Assembly (NCBI RefSeq): GCF_003594915.1
Contig: NZ_QZCS01000001.1
Span: 62,001-126,000, forward strand
Origin: Enterobacter chuandaensis
GTDB lineage: Bacteria; Pseudomonadota; Gammaproteobacteria; Enterobacterales; Enterobacteriaceae
Length of the DNA stretch: 64,000 nt
Direction of reading: 5' to 3'
The notes below the pieces were generated by a model, which worked only from the letters and a program-made list of their open reading frames with translations, was not told where the DNA came from and did not search any database. Positions 38,905 to 49,109 of the stretch are shown piece after piece. Each line of letters begins with the position of its first letter. Positions within the stretch are counted from its first letter, which is position 1. The position numbers and the translations under genes are program-made.

Positions 38905-39765
38905 ATGTCCCTGAAAACGCTGAAGTACTTTTCCACTCTCTTTGTGCTTGCCCTCGCGCTGGTTGCGGGCTGGTGGTTGTGGAATTTTTATATGCAGTCC
39001 CCCTGGACGCGTGATGGCAAAGTTCGCGCTGAGCAGGTCAGCATCACCCCGCAGGTATCGGGCAGTATCACGACATTACTGGTTAAAGATAACCAGTACG
39101 TGAAAAAGGGAGAGGTTTTATTCCGTATCGACGACACCCCGTATCATATTGCGATTCTGAATGCCCAGGCTCAGCTGGCAAAAGCCCAGTCTGATTTAGC
39201 AAAGGCCAATAACGAAGCAAACCGCCGCCGCCACCTGTCGCAAAACTACATCTCAGCGGAGGATTTAGACACCGCTAATATCAACGTTAAGGCGATGCAG
39301 GCGAGCGTCAACGTAGCGGAGGCGACACTGAAGCAGGCGCAGTGGGAGCTCACACAAACCGTGATTACTGCGCCTGTCGATGGGTGGGTGACGAACCTTT
39401 CCGCCCGCGTGGGTAACTACGCCACTACCGGTCAGCCGGTTTTTGCTCTCGTCGACAGCCACTCCTTCTACGTGGTGGGCTATTTCGAAGAGACAAAACT
39501 TCGGCATATTCGCGAGGGATCGCCCGCCGCGATTACGCTTTACAGCGGCTCGCAAAAGTTACAGGGTCACGTATCCAGCATTGGCCGCGCCATTTACGAT
39601 CAAAGTGTCGAAACGGATTCCGGCCTGGCGCCGGACATTAAGCCGAACGTGCCGTGGGTACGTCTTGCTCAGCGCGTTCCGGTACGCGTGGAGTTTGACC
39701 GCCTACCCAAGGACATTACGCTGGTATCGGGCACCACCTGCACCGTCTCCATCGGAAACGATTAA
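38905..39765 (+). CDS. ydhJ: HlyD-family membrane fusion protein YdhJ
   Basis: A 286-residue periplasmic adaptor (EmrA/AaeA type). One N-terminal membrane helix is followed by a split biotinyl-lipoyl domain ([20 protein letters not shown] and [19 protein letters not shown]) around an alpha-helical hairpin rich in alanine. It should link the YdhK pump to an outer-membrane channel. The start [11 protein letters not shown] is preferred over an ATG 12 codons earlier inside ydhI. Its stop overlaps the ydhK start (TAATG). Confidence 0.93.
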   Translation: MSLKTLKYFSTLFVLALALVAGWWLWNFYMQSPWTRDGKVRAEQVSITPQVSGSITTLLVKDNQYVKKGEVLFRIDDTPYHIAILNAQAQLAKAQSDLAKANNEANRRRHLSQNYISAEDLDTANINVKAMQASVNVAEATLKQAQWELTQTVITAPVDGWVTNLSARVGNYATTGQPVFALVDSHSFYVVGYFEETKLRHIREGSPAAITLYSGSQKLQGHVSSIGRAIYDQSVETDSGLAPDIKPNVPWVRLAQRVPVRVEFDRLPKDITLVSGTTCTVSIGND

Positions 39766-41798
39766 TGAAGCTGTCGGCGCTCTCCTGGCAAAATACGCCG
39801 TGGATGAAGGCCACGCGTCCCCAGTGGCGCTACGCGCTGCGTAATGGCATAGGCATGTGTCTAGCGCTAAGCGTTGCCTACTACCTGAACCTGGATGAAC
39901 CCTACTGGGCGATGACCTCTGCGGCTGTCGTGAGTTTCCCCACCGTTGGCGGGGTGATCAGCAAAAGCCTGGGCCGTATTGCAGGTAGCCTGCTGGGTGC
40001 CACCGCGGCGTTGATTATCGCGGGTCATACCCTGAACGATCCGTGGCTGTTCCTGCTGAGCATGGCGGCATGGCTGGGATGCTGTACCTGGGCCTGTGCC
40101 CATTTTACCAATAACGTCGCCTATGCTTTCCAGCTGGCGGGCTATACCGCCGCCATTATTGCCTTCCCGGTAGTGAACGTGCTCGACACCACCGAGCTGT
40201 GGGACATCGCTCAGGCCCGCGTCTGTGAAGTGATTGTCGGGATCCTCAGCGGCGGCTTCATGATGATGATCCTGCCCAGCACGTCCGACGGCACTGCGCT
40301 TATTACCGCACTGAAAACCATGCATACCCGCCTGCTGGAACATGCCAGCCTGCTGTGGCAACCCGATACCAGTGATAATATTCGCCTCGCCCATGAAAAG
40401 GTTATCGGACAGATCCTGACCATGAATCTGTTGCGTATTCAGGCGTTCTGGAGCCATTACCGTTTTCGCCGTCAGAACACCCTGCTTAACTATTTGCTGC
40501 ACCAGCAGCTGCGCATGACCAGCGCCATTTCCAGCCTGCGTCGGATGCTGCTCAACTGGCCGACGCCCCCCGAAAATACCCGTGCCGTGATCGAGACCCT
40601 GCTCGCGGCGCTCGCGCGCCCGGATGCTGACATCTACACCGTCGCGAGGATCATCGCCCCGCTCGCTCCCGTGGATGAATATGATTATCGCCATCGCGCC
40701 TTCTGGCAGCGGCTGAATTATTTTTGCCGGTTATATCTGCGTAGCAGCCGCTGGATTAACGCGGTTGAGAATGCCACCCCGGTCACGGAGTTTAACGTTC
40801 CCGGCAGCCCCGCTCTCGCACGTCACACCGATTATCTGGAAGCGCTGTGGAGCGGTTTTCGCACCTTCTGCGCACTGATGCTGGTGGGGGCGTGGAGCAT
40901 CACCACGCAGTGGGAATCCGGTACGGCCGCCCTGACGCTTGCCGCCATCAGCTGCGTGCTTTACTCCGTCGCAGCCTCGCCGTTTAACTCGCTTACGCTG
41001 CTGCTACGCACGCTTGTTTTGCTGTCACTGTTTAGTTTTGTGGTGAAGTTTGGTCTGATGGTGCAGATAAGCGATCTGTGGCAGTTCCTGCTGTTTCTTT
41101 TTCCGCTGTTAACCACCATGCAGCTACTCAAGCTGCAAATGCCGAAGCTTGCTGGGCTCTGGGGACAGCTGATTGTCTTTATGGGCTCGTTTATCTCCGT
41201 GACGAATCCGCCGGTGTATGACTACGCCGATTTTCTGAATGACAATCTGGCGAAGATCCTTGGCGTCGGGCTGGCGTGGCTGGCTTTTGCGGTGTTGCGC
41301 CCCGGCTCAGACGCACGCAAGAGCCGTCGGCATATCCGGGAATTACGCCGGGGCTTTGTCGACCAGCTCAGCCGCAAACCGCATCTGCGTGAAAGCGAGT
41401 ACGAGTCGCTGGTTTATCATCATGTCAGCCAGCTAAATAACAGCCAGGACGCGCTCTCCCGCCGCTGGCTGCTGCGCTGGGGCGTGGTGCTGTTGAACTG
41501 CTCGCACGTGGTCTGGCAGCTTCGCGCGTGGGAAACGCGCTCCGATCCGCTGTCGCAGGTACGTGACGTTTGCCTCTCCCTGCTGCGCGATGTAATGAGC
41601 GAGCGCGGCGTTCAGCAGCGGCCTCTGGAGGCTACGCTGGCTGAACTACAGCGGATCTGCGATACCCTTGCGCGCCATCATCTGCCCGCTGCCCGTGATT
41701 TAGCCTCGATAATCTGGCGCCTGCACTGCTCGCTCTCGCAGCTGGAACAGGCACCTCCGCCGGGAACGATTGGGGATCAGATCACCCCGCAGGCATAA
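39765..41798 (+). CDS. ydhK: FUSC-family efflux protein YdhK
   Basis: A 677-residue inner-membrane protein of the AaeB/FUSC family with two sets of membrane helices separated by a cytoplasmic helical part. E. coli YdhK is about 670 residues. It starts [20 protein letters not shown]. With YdhI and YdhJ it probably forms an exporter of aromatic acids or similar organic anions; the substrate is not known. The last 22 bases overlap the end of the convergent gene sodC. Confidence 0.92.
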   Translation: MKLSALSWQNTPWMKATRPQWRYALRNGIGMCLALSVAYYLNLDEPYWAMTSAAVVSFPTVGGVISKSLGRIAGSLLGATAALIIAGHTLNDPWLFLLSMAAWLGCCTWACAHFTNNVAYAFQLAGYTAAIIAFPVVNVLDTTELWDIAQARVCEVIVGILSGGFMMMILPSTSDGTALITALKTMHTRLLEHASLLWQPDTSDNIRLAHEKVIGQILTMNLLRIQAFWSHYRFRRQNTLLNYLLHQQLRMTSAISSLRRMLLNWPTPPENTRAVIETLLAALARPDADIYTVARIIAPLAPVDEYDYRHRAFWQRLNYFCRLYLRSSRWINAVENATPVTEFNVPGSPALARHTDYLEALWSGFRTFCALMLVGAWSITTQWESGTAALTLAAISCVLYSVAASPFNSLTLLLRTLVLLSLFSFVVKFGLMVQISDLWQFLLFLFPLLTTMQLLKLQMPKLAGLWGQLIVFMGSFISVTNPPVYDYADFLNDNLAKILGVGLAWLAFAVLRPGSDARKSRRHIRELRRGFVDQLSRKPHLRESEYESLVYHHVSQLNNSQDALSRRWLLRWGVVLLNCSHVVWQLRAWETRSDPLSQVRDVCLSLLRDVMSERGVQQRPLEATLAELQRICDTLARHHLPAARDLASIIWRLHCSLSQLEQAPPPGTIGDQITPQA

Positions 41799-42295
41799 CG
41801 TGCCCCGCCACCGCCAAGCGGTTTAGGCTGATCGGACATGTTATCGCCGCCCACATGAATCATCAGAGCCTTCCCTTTGACCTCGTCCAGCTTTTTCAGC
41901 CGCGGGGCCACGACCGGATCCGTGGCTTTACCGTCATTGTTCACCACCAGCACCGGGAGATCGCCGAGGTGTCCCATACCGTCTGGCCCTTCATGTTTGC
42001 CTGAGTTCTGCGGATCGAGATGCCCCCCGGCTGCTTCCGCTGCCGACGGTTTACCCTCTTTCATGGCTGGCTGACAGCTTCCTTTGGCATGGACGTGGAA
42101 ACCATGTTCGCCAGGCGGGAGTGCTTTGAGATCGGGTGCGAATTCCAGCCCTTTGTCGGTTTCAGTGATTTTCACCGTTCCGATGGACTGACCCACACCC
42201 TGTGAGGTGACGAGATTCATTTCTACTTCGTCGCTGGCTGCCTGCGCCCCTGCGCAAACAACCAGCGTGACCAATGCCAGAGCAAAACGCTTCAT
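41777..42295 (-). CDS. sodC: Periplasmic Cu,Zn superoxide dismutase SodC
   Basis: A 172-residue enzyme with a cleaved signal peptide (about residues 1-19, ending AGAQA). Metal ligands lie in [12 protein letters not shown] near residue 65, GGHLDPQ near 90, HLGDLP near 110 and MIHVGGDN near 147. It dismutates superoxide in the periplasm and forms a conserved disulfide. It overlaps the 3' end of ydhK by 22 bases in the opposite direction. Confidence 0.96.
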   Translation of the reverse strand: MKRFALALVTLVVCAGAQAASDEVEMNLVTSQGVGQSIGTVKITETDKGLEFAPDLKALPPGEHGFHVHAKGSCQPAMKEGKPSAAEAAGGHLDPQNSGKHEGPDGMGHLGDLPVLVVNNDGKATDPVVAPRLKKLDEVKGKALMIHVGGDNMSDQPKPLGGGGARYACGVI

Positions 42296-42375
42296 ATGAC
42301 CTCCGCTGGTTATTTTTTGCCCCTTAAGTGTATACCAGGGGCACAGATTTCACCGGAAAGTCACCCTCTTGCGGT

Positions 42376-43272
42376 TTAAGGCACGTCGTAACCCAGTGCG
42401 GCCTTGCGAATGCGGAACCACTGCTGGCGGGTCATCTGCAGCTCTTCCGCTGCCAGGGCAGAACGCACGCGTTCAATTTTACCAGAACCGATAATTGGCA
42501 GCGGTTTTGACGGCAGGCGCAGGATCCAGGCGTAAACCACCTGCTCGATGCTCTCGGCGTTCAGCTCGCGGGCGATGGTTTCAAGCTCGTTGCGCAGCGG
42601 CTGGAACGCATCATCATTGAACAGACGTCCGCCTCCCAGGCACGACCAGGCCATCGGGCGAATGCGCAGCTGTTGCAGCTGATCGAGAGTACCGTCCAGC
42701 AGCAGCGGCTGGTGTACCGGGGAGATCTCAACCTGGTTCGTGGCCAGGGTAAACGGCAGACGAGACTGGAGCAGCGCAAACTGTGCAGGTGTAAAGTTGG
42801 AGACGCCGAAGTGACGCACTTTCCCGCTCTGATGCAGGCTCAGAAACGCCTCCGCCACCTCATCGGCATCCATCAGCGGATCCGGACGGTGAATTAACAG
42901 CAGGTCAATACGATCGGTTGCCAGATTGACCAGCGACTGCTCAGCGCTGCTGATGATATGCGCGCTGTCGGTGATGTAATGACCGAGGGCATGTTCAGGT
43001 TTTGCCGTGGTGGCAATGCCGCATTTGGTGACAATCTCCATGCGATCACGGAGCGCCGGAACCAGCTTAAGCGCCTCGCCGAACGCGGCTTCACACTGAT
43101 AGCCACCGTAAATATCCGCATGATCGACGGTGGTAATGCCTAAATCGATATGCTCTTCAATAAAGCTTGCCAGCTGGAGGGGGGACATATTCCAGTCCAT
43201 CAGGCGCCAGTAGCCCATGACAAAACGGGAGAATTCTGGCCCCTGGGGGGCAAGGGTAATTCGCTGAACCAT
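42376..43272 (-). CDS. ydhF: Aldo/keto reductase YdhF
   Basis: A 298-residue NADPH-dependent oxidoreductase, the same length as E. coli YdhF. The catalytic tetrad can be seen as Asp/Tyr in DHADIYGGYQCE near residue 50, lysine in VTKCGIA near 83 and histidine in LIHRPDPL near 125. The C-terminal LPIIGSGKIERV is the cofactor-binding part. Its natural substrate is unknown. Confidence 0.94.
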   Translation of the reverse strand: MVQRITLAPQGPEFSRFVMGYWRLMDWNMSPLQLASFIEEHIDLGITTVDHADIYGGYQCEAAFGEALKLVPALRDRMEIVTKCGIATTAKPEHALGHYITDSAHIISSAEQSLVNLATDRIDLLLIHRPDPLMDADEVAEAFLSLHQSGKVRHFGVSNFTPAQFALLQSRLPFTLATNQVEISPVHQPLLLDGTLDQLQQLRIRPMAWSCLGGGRLFNDDAFQPLRNELETIARELNAESIEQVVYAWILRLPSKPLPIIGSGKIERVRSALAAEELQMTRQQWFRIRKAALGYDVP

Positions 43273-43320
43273 AACATTTTCCTCAAGGACGTGATGTCAT
43301 GAGTATACGCAATTACCGTG

Positions 43321-43566
43321 TTAAAACAGTGAAGGCTGCTGGGGTTCTTCGGTCTCAGAGGCTTTGTTTGCGCGGATTTTGCGCAAAAGACGCTGCCGAC
43401 AGAGCCGGAGCACCTCCTGCTTTTGCGTGTCGCTGAAGTTTTGCCAGTTAAAACGTTCATCACGCGTGCGCATACACCCACGGCAATATCCGCGTTCATC
43501 CACCTGACAAATCCCCCGGCACGGGCTCTGGATGGGGAAAAACTCCAGCTGCTCTGCCACACTCAC
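43321..43566 (-). CDS. ydhL: DUF1289 cysteine-rich protein YdhL
   Basis: An 81-residue protein. The DUF1289 signature SPCRGICQVDERGYCRGCMRTRDER near residue 15 has four cysteines in a CxxxC...CxxC pattern, likely binding metal. A basic helix, VLRLCRQRLLRKIR, follows. It matches E. coli YdhL. Function unknown. It is 48 bases upstream of ydhF on the same strand. Confidence 0.9.
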   Translation of the reverse strand: MSVAEQLEFFPIQSPCRGICQVDERGYCRGCMRTRDERFNWQNFSDTQKQEVLRLCRQRLLRKIRANKASETEEPQQPSLF

Positions 43567-43708
43567 CTCCAGTTAACCACTTTCTCTACAGTGAAGACGC
43601 TAAACTCGCCGCGTGCAAGGGCTTTACCACAGTTTTGTGGCATTAAGGTTTCACTAATCTTCCCTCTCTATACTCGCCACATCATGACAATGACAGGTTT
43701 TACGATCG

Positions 43709-45334
43709 ATGTGGTTAAGTAAAAAGTTACAATGTAACGACATTAAATTTACTCTGGGCTGTGCACTCTTCTTTACTCTGCTTAACGGGCTGTTTATCCA
43801 GCGCAGCTGGGCCATTATTGCCCCTGCGCATCTGCACGATATTCTCTTCGCCGCCTCCGTGCCGGTGGTGCTGTTTTGCGGCTGGGTCATTGTGTTTAGC
43901 CTGCTCAATATCCCGTATATCCGTAAGCCGCTGCTGATCGTCTTAACCGTCGGGTGCGCTGCGGCAACGTATTTTATGTTTACCTACGGCGCAGTCATCG
44001 ATCAGAACATGATTGTGAACGTGTTCGAAACGAACTCCCAGGAAGCCACCGCGCTGGTGACCCCGCAGATGATTCTGTGGATTTTCATAGCCGGTCTTGT
44101 TCCATCCCTGGTGCTGGCGCTGACCCGCATTCGTACCGAAAAATGGTGGTATGCCCTGCTGACGCGCGTGGCCGCGATGCTCGGTGCCCTGCTGGTGATT
44201 ATCCTTATCGCCGCCGTGTTTTATAAAGATTACGCCTCGCTGTTTCGCAATAACAAAAGCATCGTCAAAATGGTCACCCCGGCGAACTACGTCAGCGCCG
44301 TGGTGAAATACAGCAAGATGCGCTGGTTTGCCGGCGATCAGACGCTGGTGCGAATTGGCGAAGATGCGCATAAAGGACCGCAGATTACCGGTCAGCAAAA
44401 GAAAACCGTTCTGGTGCTGGTCATTGGCGAAGCGTCGCGCGCAGCGAACTACTCCCTGAATGGCTACGAACGTGAAACCAACCCGGAACTGAAAAAGCAG
44501 GATGTGATTAACTTCCCGCGGGCCTCCTCGTGTGGTACTGAAACCGCCGTATCCGTGCCCTGCATGTTCTCCGGCATGACGCGCAGTAAATACGATGCCG
44601 ACCTGGCGCACCATCAGGAAGGGCTGCTCGACGTGCTCAAGCATGCAGGCGTCAACCTGCTGTGGCGCGACAACGATGGCGGCTGTAAAGGCGCCTGCGA
44701 CCGTGTGCCCCATACCGACATGACGCAGTGGAAGCTGGATCAGTTCTGTAAAGATCAATCCTGTATTGATGACGTGAACTTCTACCGCCTGGACAACGTG
44801 CTGGACGGTCTGAAGCAGGATACGGTGCTGGTTATCCACCTGATGGGCAGCCACGGCCCGGCGTACTATCGCCGTTACCCGGATAATTTCCGTAAATTCA
44901 CCCCCACCTGCGACACCAACGAAATTCAGGATTGCGATCATCAGGCGCTGATGAATACCTATGACAACACCATCCTGTATACCGACAGCATGGTCAGCAA
45001 AACTATTGATGCGCTGAAGGCCCGTCAGGCGAACATGAACACCGCGCTGATTTACCTCTCAGATCATGGGGAATCGCTCGGTGAGAGCGGTATTTATCTG
45101 CACGGCACGCCGTACATGCTGGCGCCGGAGCAGCAGACGCACATTCCGTTTATGTTCTGGCTGTCACCGGATTATGCGAAAAACTTTGGCATCAACGAGC
45201 AGTGTTTACGCGACCACGCAGCAAAAAATGCGGTTTCGCAGGACAATTTGTTCTCGACGGTGCTGGGCATGATGGACGTTAAATCAACGGTTTATCAGCA
45301 GCAGCTGGACATTCTGAGCGCGTGTCGTCGGTAA
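43709..45334 (+). CDS. EptA/MCR-family phosphoethanolamine transferase
   Basis: A 541-residue inner-membrane enzyme, homologous over its full length to EptA (PmrC), which transfers phosphoethanolamine to lipid A. Residues 1-180 hold five membrane helices and the NMIVNVFETNSQEA loop; FYKDYASLFRNNK follows. The periplasmic sulfatase-like domain shows a zinc site in VLVIGEASRAANYSLNGY, the nucleophile threonine in SCGTETAVSVPCMFSGM near residue 280, and later ligands in YLSDHGESLGESG and YLHGTPY. Six or more cysteines match EptA disulfides. E. coli K-12 has no gene between ydhL and nemR. It is distinct enough from E. coli EptA that I give no symbol. Base use does not look foreign. Confidence 0.88.
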   Translation: MWLSKKLQCNDIKFTLGCALFFTLLNGLFIQRSWAIIAPAHLHDILFAASVPVVLFCGWVIVFSLLNIPYIRKPLLIVLTVGCAAATYFMFTYGAVIDQNMIVNVFETNSQEATALVTPQMILWIFIAGLVPSLVLALTRIRTEKWWYALLTRVAAMLGALLVIILIAAVFYKDYASLFRNNKSIVKMVTPANYVSAVVKYSKMRWFAGDQTLVRIGEDAHKGPQITGQQKKTVLVLVIGEASRAANYSLNGYERETNPELKKQDVINFPRASSCGTETAVSVPCMFSGMTRSKYDADLAHHQEGLLDVLKHAGVNLLWRDNDGGCKGACDRVPHTDMTQWKLDQFCKDQSCIDDVNFYRLDNVLDGLKQDTVLVIHLMGSHGPAYYRRYPDNFRKFTPTCDTNEIQDCDHQALMNTYDNTILYTDSMVSKTIDALKARQANMNTALIYLSDHGESLGESGIYLHGTPYMLAPEQQTHIPFMFWLSPDYAKNFGINEQCLRDHAAKNAVSQDNLFSTVLGMMDVKSTVYQQQLDILSACRR

Positions 45335-45346
45335 ACGCGCTTGCAT

Positions 45347-45362
45347 TAGACCGAACGGTCTA
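45347..45362. promoter_or_regulatory. NemR operator
   Basis: TAGACCGAACGGTCTA has perfect seven-base arms and lies 14 bases before nemR. TTGCAT (45341) and TAGAGT (45364) are 17 bases apart and would place the operator in the promoter spacer; that promoter would start transcription almost at the nemR ATG. Confidence 0.8.
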
Positions 45363-45375
45363 TTAGAGTGAATCC

Positions 45376-45975
45376 ATGAGCAGAAATACTGAACACGATA
45401 CCCGCGAACATCTCCTGGCGACCGGCGAACTGCTGTGCATGCACCGTGGTTTCACCGGTATGGGGTTGAGCGAGCTATTAAAAACCGCTGAGGTACCGAA
45501 GGGATCGTTCTATCACTACTTCCGGTCCAAAGAGGCCTTTGGCGTGGCGATGCTGGAGCGGCACTATGCTGCCTACCACCAGCGCCTGGCGGCCCATTTC
45601 GCTACAGGTGAAGGTAACTATCGGGATCGTGTTCTGAACTACTATCAGGAAACGCTGAACCAGTTCTGTCAGCAGGGCATTATCAGCGGATGCCTGACGG
45701 TTAAACTCTCTGCCGAAGTGTGCGATCTCTCAGAAGATATGCGTACGGCAATGGATAAAGGCGCCAGCGGCGTTATTGCCCTGCTGGCGCAGGCGCTGGC
45801 GAAGGGGCGCGAAGAAAATACGCTCGTCTTCCCCGGCGATCCCTTAACGCAGGCTCAGGTGCTGTACTCTCTCTGGTTAGGCGCCAACCTGCAGGCCAAA
45901 ATTTCGCGCAGTGCCGTGCCGCTGGAAAGCGCCCTGGCACATGTGAAAAGCAGCATTACTGCGCCTGGCATTTAA
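45376..45975 (+). CDS. nemR: TetR-family electrophile-sensing repressor NemR
   Basis: A 199-residue repressor, the same length as E. coli NemR. The helix-turn-helix lies in [20 protein letters not shown] and [12 protein letters not shown]. The redox-sensitive Cys106 corresponds to the cysteine in [17 protein letters not shown]. It responds to hypochlorous acid, quinones and other electrophiles. It represses nemR-nemA-gloA. An operator palindrome precedes it, and a degenerate second copy precedes nemA. Confidence 0.95.
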   Translation: MSRNTEHDTREHLLATGELLCMHRGFTGMGLSELLKTAEVPKGSFYHYFRSKEAFGVAMLERHYAAYHQRLAAHFATGEGNYRDRVLNYYQETLNQFCQQGIISGCLTVKLSAEVCDLSEDMRTAMDKGASGVIALLAQALAKGREENTLVFPGDPLTQAQVLYSLWLGANLQAKISRSAVPLESALAHVKSSITAPGI

Positions 45976-46000
45976 CAGGCGTTTTTATTTACCCAACTAC

Positions 46001-46015
46001 TAGTCGACTGGTCTA
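46001..46015. promoter_or_regulatory. Possible second NemR-like site before nemA
   Basis: TAGTCGACTGGTCTA shares the GGTCTA half and partial left arm of the operator at 45347. It lies 14 bases before the nemA start. It may be a degenerate operator. Confidence 0.4.
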
Positions 46016-46028
46016 CTCAGGAGTCTTT

Positions 46029-47126
46029 ATGTCAGCTGAAAAATTATTTACCCCTTTAAAAGTGGGTGCCGTCACCGCGCCAAACCGCGTTTTTATGGCT
46101 CCGCTTACCCGTCTGCGCAGTATTGAGCCGGGTGACATCCCAACCCCACTGATGGGTGAATACTATCGTCAGCGCGCAAGTTCTGGCCTGATTATCACCG
46201 AAGCCACGCAGATCTCTGCTCAGGCCAAGGGATATGCGGGTGCGCCGGGTCTCCATAGCCCGGAGCAGATCGCCGCATGGCAGAAAATCACCGCGGGCGT
46301 TCACGCGGAAGAGGGTCGCATTGCGGTCCAGCTGTGGCATACCGGTCGTATCTCTCACAGCAGCATCCAGCCTGGCGGTCAGGCGCCAGTTTCAGCGTCT
46401 GCCCTGAACGCGAACACCCGCACCTCGCTGCGCGATGAAAACGGTCATGCGATCCGCGTCGATACCAGCACGCCACGCGCGCTGGGGCTGGACGAGATCC
46501 CGGGTATCGTAAACGACTTCCGCCAGGCCGTTGCTAACGCCCGTGAAGCCGGTTTCGACCTGATTGAGCTGCACTCCGCCCATGGCTACCTGCTGCACCA
46601 GTTCCTGTCACCGTCCTCTAACCATCGTACCGACCAGTACGGCGGCAGCGTCGAAAACCGCGCTCGCCTGGTGCTGGAAGTGGTTGACGCCGTATGCCAG
46701 GAGTGGAGCCCGGACCGTATCGGTATCCGCGTCTCCCCAATCGGTACGTTCCAGAACGTCGACAACGGTCCGAATGAAGAAGCGGACGCGCTGTATCTGA
46801 TTGAAGAGCTGGCGAAACGCGGCATTGCCTATCTGCACATGTCCGAACCGGACTGGGCAGGCGGTAAGCCTTATACGGAAGCCTTCCGTCAGAAAGTGCG
46901 CGAGCGCTTCCACGGGGTGATCATCGGTGCGGGTGCTTATACGCCGGAGAAAGCCGAAGACCTGATTAATAAAGGGCTGATCGACGCCGTGGCGTTTGGC
47001 CGCGACTATATCGCTAACCCGGATCTGGTTGCGCGTCTGCAGCAGAAAGCGGCTCTGAACCCGCAGCGTCCTGAGAGCTTCTACGGCGGCGGCGCGGAAG
47101 GCTACACCGACTACCCTTCTCTGTAA
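46029..47126 (+). CDS. nemA: N-ethylmaleimide reductase NemA
   Basis: A 365-residue old-yellow-enzyme flavoprotein that reduces activated alkenes, nitro compounds and other electrophiles with NADPH and FMN. Seen are [10 protein letters not shown] near residue 20, [10 protein letters not shown] near 100, the substrate-binding histidines in [20 protein letters not shown] near 180, and the FMN phosphate loop in [12 protein letters not shown] near 325. It follows nemR by 53 bases. Confidence 0.96.
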   Translation: MSAEKLFTPLKVGAVTAPNRVFMAPLTRLRSIEPGDIPTPLMGEYYRQRASSGLIITEATQISAQAKGYAGAPGLHSPEQIAAWQKITAGVHAEEGRIAVQLWHTGRISHSSIQPGGQAPVSASALNANTRTSLRDENGHAIRVDTSTPRALGLDEIPGIVNDFRQAVANAREAGFDLIELHSAHGYLLHQFLSPSSNHRTDQYGGSVENRARLVLEVVDAVCQEWSPDRIGIRVSPIGTFQNVDNGPNEEADALYLIEELAKRGIAYLHMSEPDWAGGKPYTEAFRQKVRERFHGVIIGAGAYTPEKAEDLINKGLIDAVAFGRDYIANPDLVARLQQKAALNPQRPESFYGGGAEGYTDYPSL

Positions 47127-47226
47127 TCTCGCCATTGTTCATTGATAGCGGCGGCACTTCGCCGCTATACTAAAACATCGTTTCTGTTCAAAAAGATACT
47201 CTACTCCATTGGTTAATGAGGAAATT

Positions 47227-47634
47227 ATGCGCCTACTTCACACCATGCTGCGCGTTGGCGACCTGCAACGTTCTATCGATTTCTACACTAACGTCCTGGG
47301 CATGAAGCTGCTGCGCACCAGCGAAAACCCGGAATACAAATACTCGCTGGCGTTCGTGGGTTACGGCCCGGAAGCGGACGAAGCGGTTATCGAGCTGACC
47401 TACAACTGGGGCGTGGACAGCTATGAGCTGGGCACGGCTTACGGCCATATCGCGCTGGAAGTGGACAACGCTGCCGAAGCGTGTGAACGCATTCGCAGCA
47501 ACGGCGGTAACGTCACGCGCGAAGCGGGCCCGGTAAAAGGCGGCACCACCGTAATTGCGTTTGTGGAAGATCCGGACGGATATAAAATCGAGCTGATTGA
47601 AGCCAAAGACGCCGGTCGCGGTCTGGGCAACTGA
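47227..47634 (+). CDS. gloA: Lactoylglutathione lyase (glyoxalase I)
   Basis: A 135-residue Ni2+-dependent enzyme that converts the methylglyoxal-glutathione adduct to S-lactoylglutathione. The four metal ligands are visible: His5 in MRLLHTML, Glu56 in AVIELTYN, His74 in YGHIAL and Glu122 in YKIELIE. It is the last gene of the nemRA-gloA set induced by electrophiles. The start is fixed by [13 protein letters not shown]; an ATG six codons upstream overlaps the ribosome-binding site. Confidence 0.97.
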   Translation: MRLLHTMLRVGDLQRSIDFYTNVLGMKLLRTSENPEYKYSLAFVGYGPEADEAVIELTYNWGVDSYELGTAYGHIALEVDNAAEACERIRSNGGNVTREAGPVKGGTTVIAFVEDPDGYKIELIEAKDAGRGLGN

Positions 47635-47729
47635 TCCCGCAGGGCGCAATATGCGCCCGTAGTTTTACTGCATCACCCTGCAAAATTTGCCATAATGTGC
47701 ACTGCTTTTTCCCCTTGTAAGAGACCCTG

Positions 47730-48380
47730 ATGTCCGATAACGCTCAATTTAGCGGTCTTTGCGACCGTTTTCGTGGTTTTTATCCCGTTGTCATTGATGT
47801 AGAAACAGCCGGATTCAACGCTAAAACCGATGCGCTGCTCGAAATTGCCGCCATCACGCTGAAGATGGATGAACAGGGCTGGCTTACACCGGACACCACG
47901 CTGCATTTCCACGTTGAACCTTTCGAAGGGGCAAACTTACAGCCGGAAGCGCTGGCGTTTAACGGTATCGATCCGCATAACCCGCTGCGTGGTGCAGTCA
48001 GTGAGTATGATGCGCTGCACGCCATTTTTAAAATGGTGCGTAAAGGCATGAAAGAGAGCAACTGCAGCCGCGCCATCATGGTGGCCCATAACGCCACGTT
48101 CGATCACAGCTTTACCATGGCCGCCGCCGAGCGTGCCGCGCTTAAGCGCAACCCTTTCCACCCGTTCGTGACCTTTGACACCGCCGCGCTAAGCGGCCTG
48201 GCGCTGGGACAAACGGTTTTATCCAAAGCCTGCATTACGGCGGGTATACCGTTTGACGGTACCCAGGCGCACTCTGCACTGTATGACACGGAGCGCACCG
48301 CTGAGCTGTTCTGTGAGATCGTCAACCGCTGGAAGCGTCTGGGCGGCTGGCCGCTGCCGATGGGCGAAAGTGAAGAATAA
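47730..48380 (+). CDS. rnt: Ribonuclease T
   Basis: A 216-residue DEDDh exonuclease that trims 3' ends of tRNAs and other stable RNAs. ExoI is DVETAGF near residue 23, ExoII lies around [12 protein letters not shown] near 120, and ExoIII is [14 protein letters not shown] near 181. In E. coli the large helicase gene lhr follows; here grxD follows directly after a terminator. Confidence 0.96.
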   Translation: MSDNAQFSGLCDRFRGFYPVVIDVETAGFNAKTDALLEIAAITLKMDEQGWLTPDTTLHFHVEPFEGANLQPEALAFNGIDPHNPLRGAVSEYDALHAIFKMVRKGMKESNCSRAIMVAHNATFDHSFTMAAAERAALKRNPFHPFVTFDTAALSGLALGQTVLSKACITAGIPFDGTQAHSALYDTERTAELFCEIVNRWKRLGGWPLPMGESEE

Positions 48381-48408
48381 AAAAAGCGACCTCTTCAGGT
48401 CGCTTTTT
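48381..48408. terminator. Bidirectional terminator between rnt and grxD
   Basis: AAAAAGCGACCT-CTTC-AGGTCGCTTTTT is a perfect stem with A- and T-runs between convergent genes. Confidence 0.93.
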
Positions 48409-48423
48409 TATTAACGCAGATAA

Positions 48424-48771
48424 TTACTCTGCGTCCGGCTCTTCCGTTTTGTACTTCGCAGCCGTTTCTTTAATCAGCTGCTGCAGTTCGCCGCGCTGAT
48501 ACATCTCAATCAGGATATCGCAGCCGCCCACCAGCTCGCCGTCTACCCACAGCTGTGGGAAGGTCGGCCAGTTAGCGTATTTTGGCAGCTCAGCGCGGAT
48601 GTCCGGGTTCTGCAGGATATCAACGTAAGCAAAACGCTCACCACAGGCTGACAGCGCCTGAACCGCTTGCGCGGAGAAGCCGCAGCTTGGCAGCTTCGGA
48701 GAACCTTTCATATACAGCAGAATTGGGTTTTCAGCGATCTGGCGCTGGATTTTTTCAATAGTGGTGCTCAT
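48424..48771 (-). CDS. grxD: Monothiol glutaredoxin GrxD
   Basis: A 115-residue CGFS-type glutaredoxin (YdhD), which binds a [2Fe-2S] cluster with glutathione and helps iron-sulfur cluster delivery. The active site is KLPSCGFSAQAV near residue 30, with WPTFPQLWVDGELVGGCDI providing the glutathione-binding cis-proline and GG. The start follows GGAAG. Confidence 0.96.
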   Translation of the reverse strand: MSTTIEKIQRQIAENPILLYMKGSPKLPSCGFSAQAVQALSACGERFAYVDILQNPDIRAELPKYANWPTFPQLWVDGELVGGCDILIEMYQRGELQQLIKETAAKYKTEEPDAE

Positions 48772-49109
48772 GTCTTGCTTCCTTTAACTTCTGTTACGGC
48801 AGTAGTCTGACATTGTAGCGGGTCAGGCTGGCATCGGAAAATAACATTTTCATCACGTTTATATATTTTACCCCGACTCCACAAAAGTTGCATTGCAAAT
48901 GACGTTTACCCCGTCGCTCGTCAGGGTTTTGCTTAGGGAGTGAACAATTGTGCGACAGAACGATGAATTTTTTTGCACTTGCTAACGAAACACGTTTTTA
49001 GATTGAAAAATGCTATTAACTTCTCGGGTTTTTATGGATTAGAATCGACGGGCTTTGTAAATCATACGCGGGCATTATTGATGGCCTGCAATTATCAGGG
49101 GACTGCCCA
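48772..49109. other. Intergenic region between divergent grxD and mepH
   Basis: These 338 AT-rich bases hold both promoters. TAGAAT at 49040-49045 is a possible mepH -10, with a poor -35. I see no hairpin, small ORF or operator that I can name. Confidence 0.5.

Noticed and set aside
43684..43722. Twelve-codon upstream ORF (MTMTGFTIDVVK) overlapping the start of the phosphoethanolamine transferase
   Set aside because: It has no clear ribosome-binding site, and its transcript start is unknown; too little to call a leader peptide.
43709..45334. A mobilised mcr gene
   Set aside because: No insertion sequence, transposon end or pap2-like partner is nearby, and base use looks native; a chromosomal family member is more likely.
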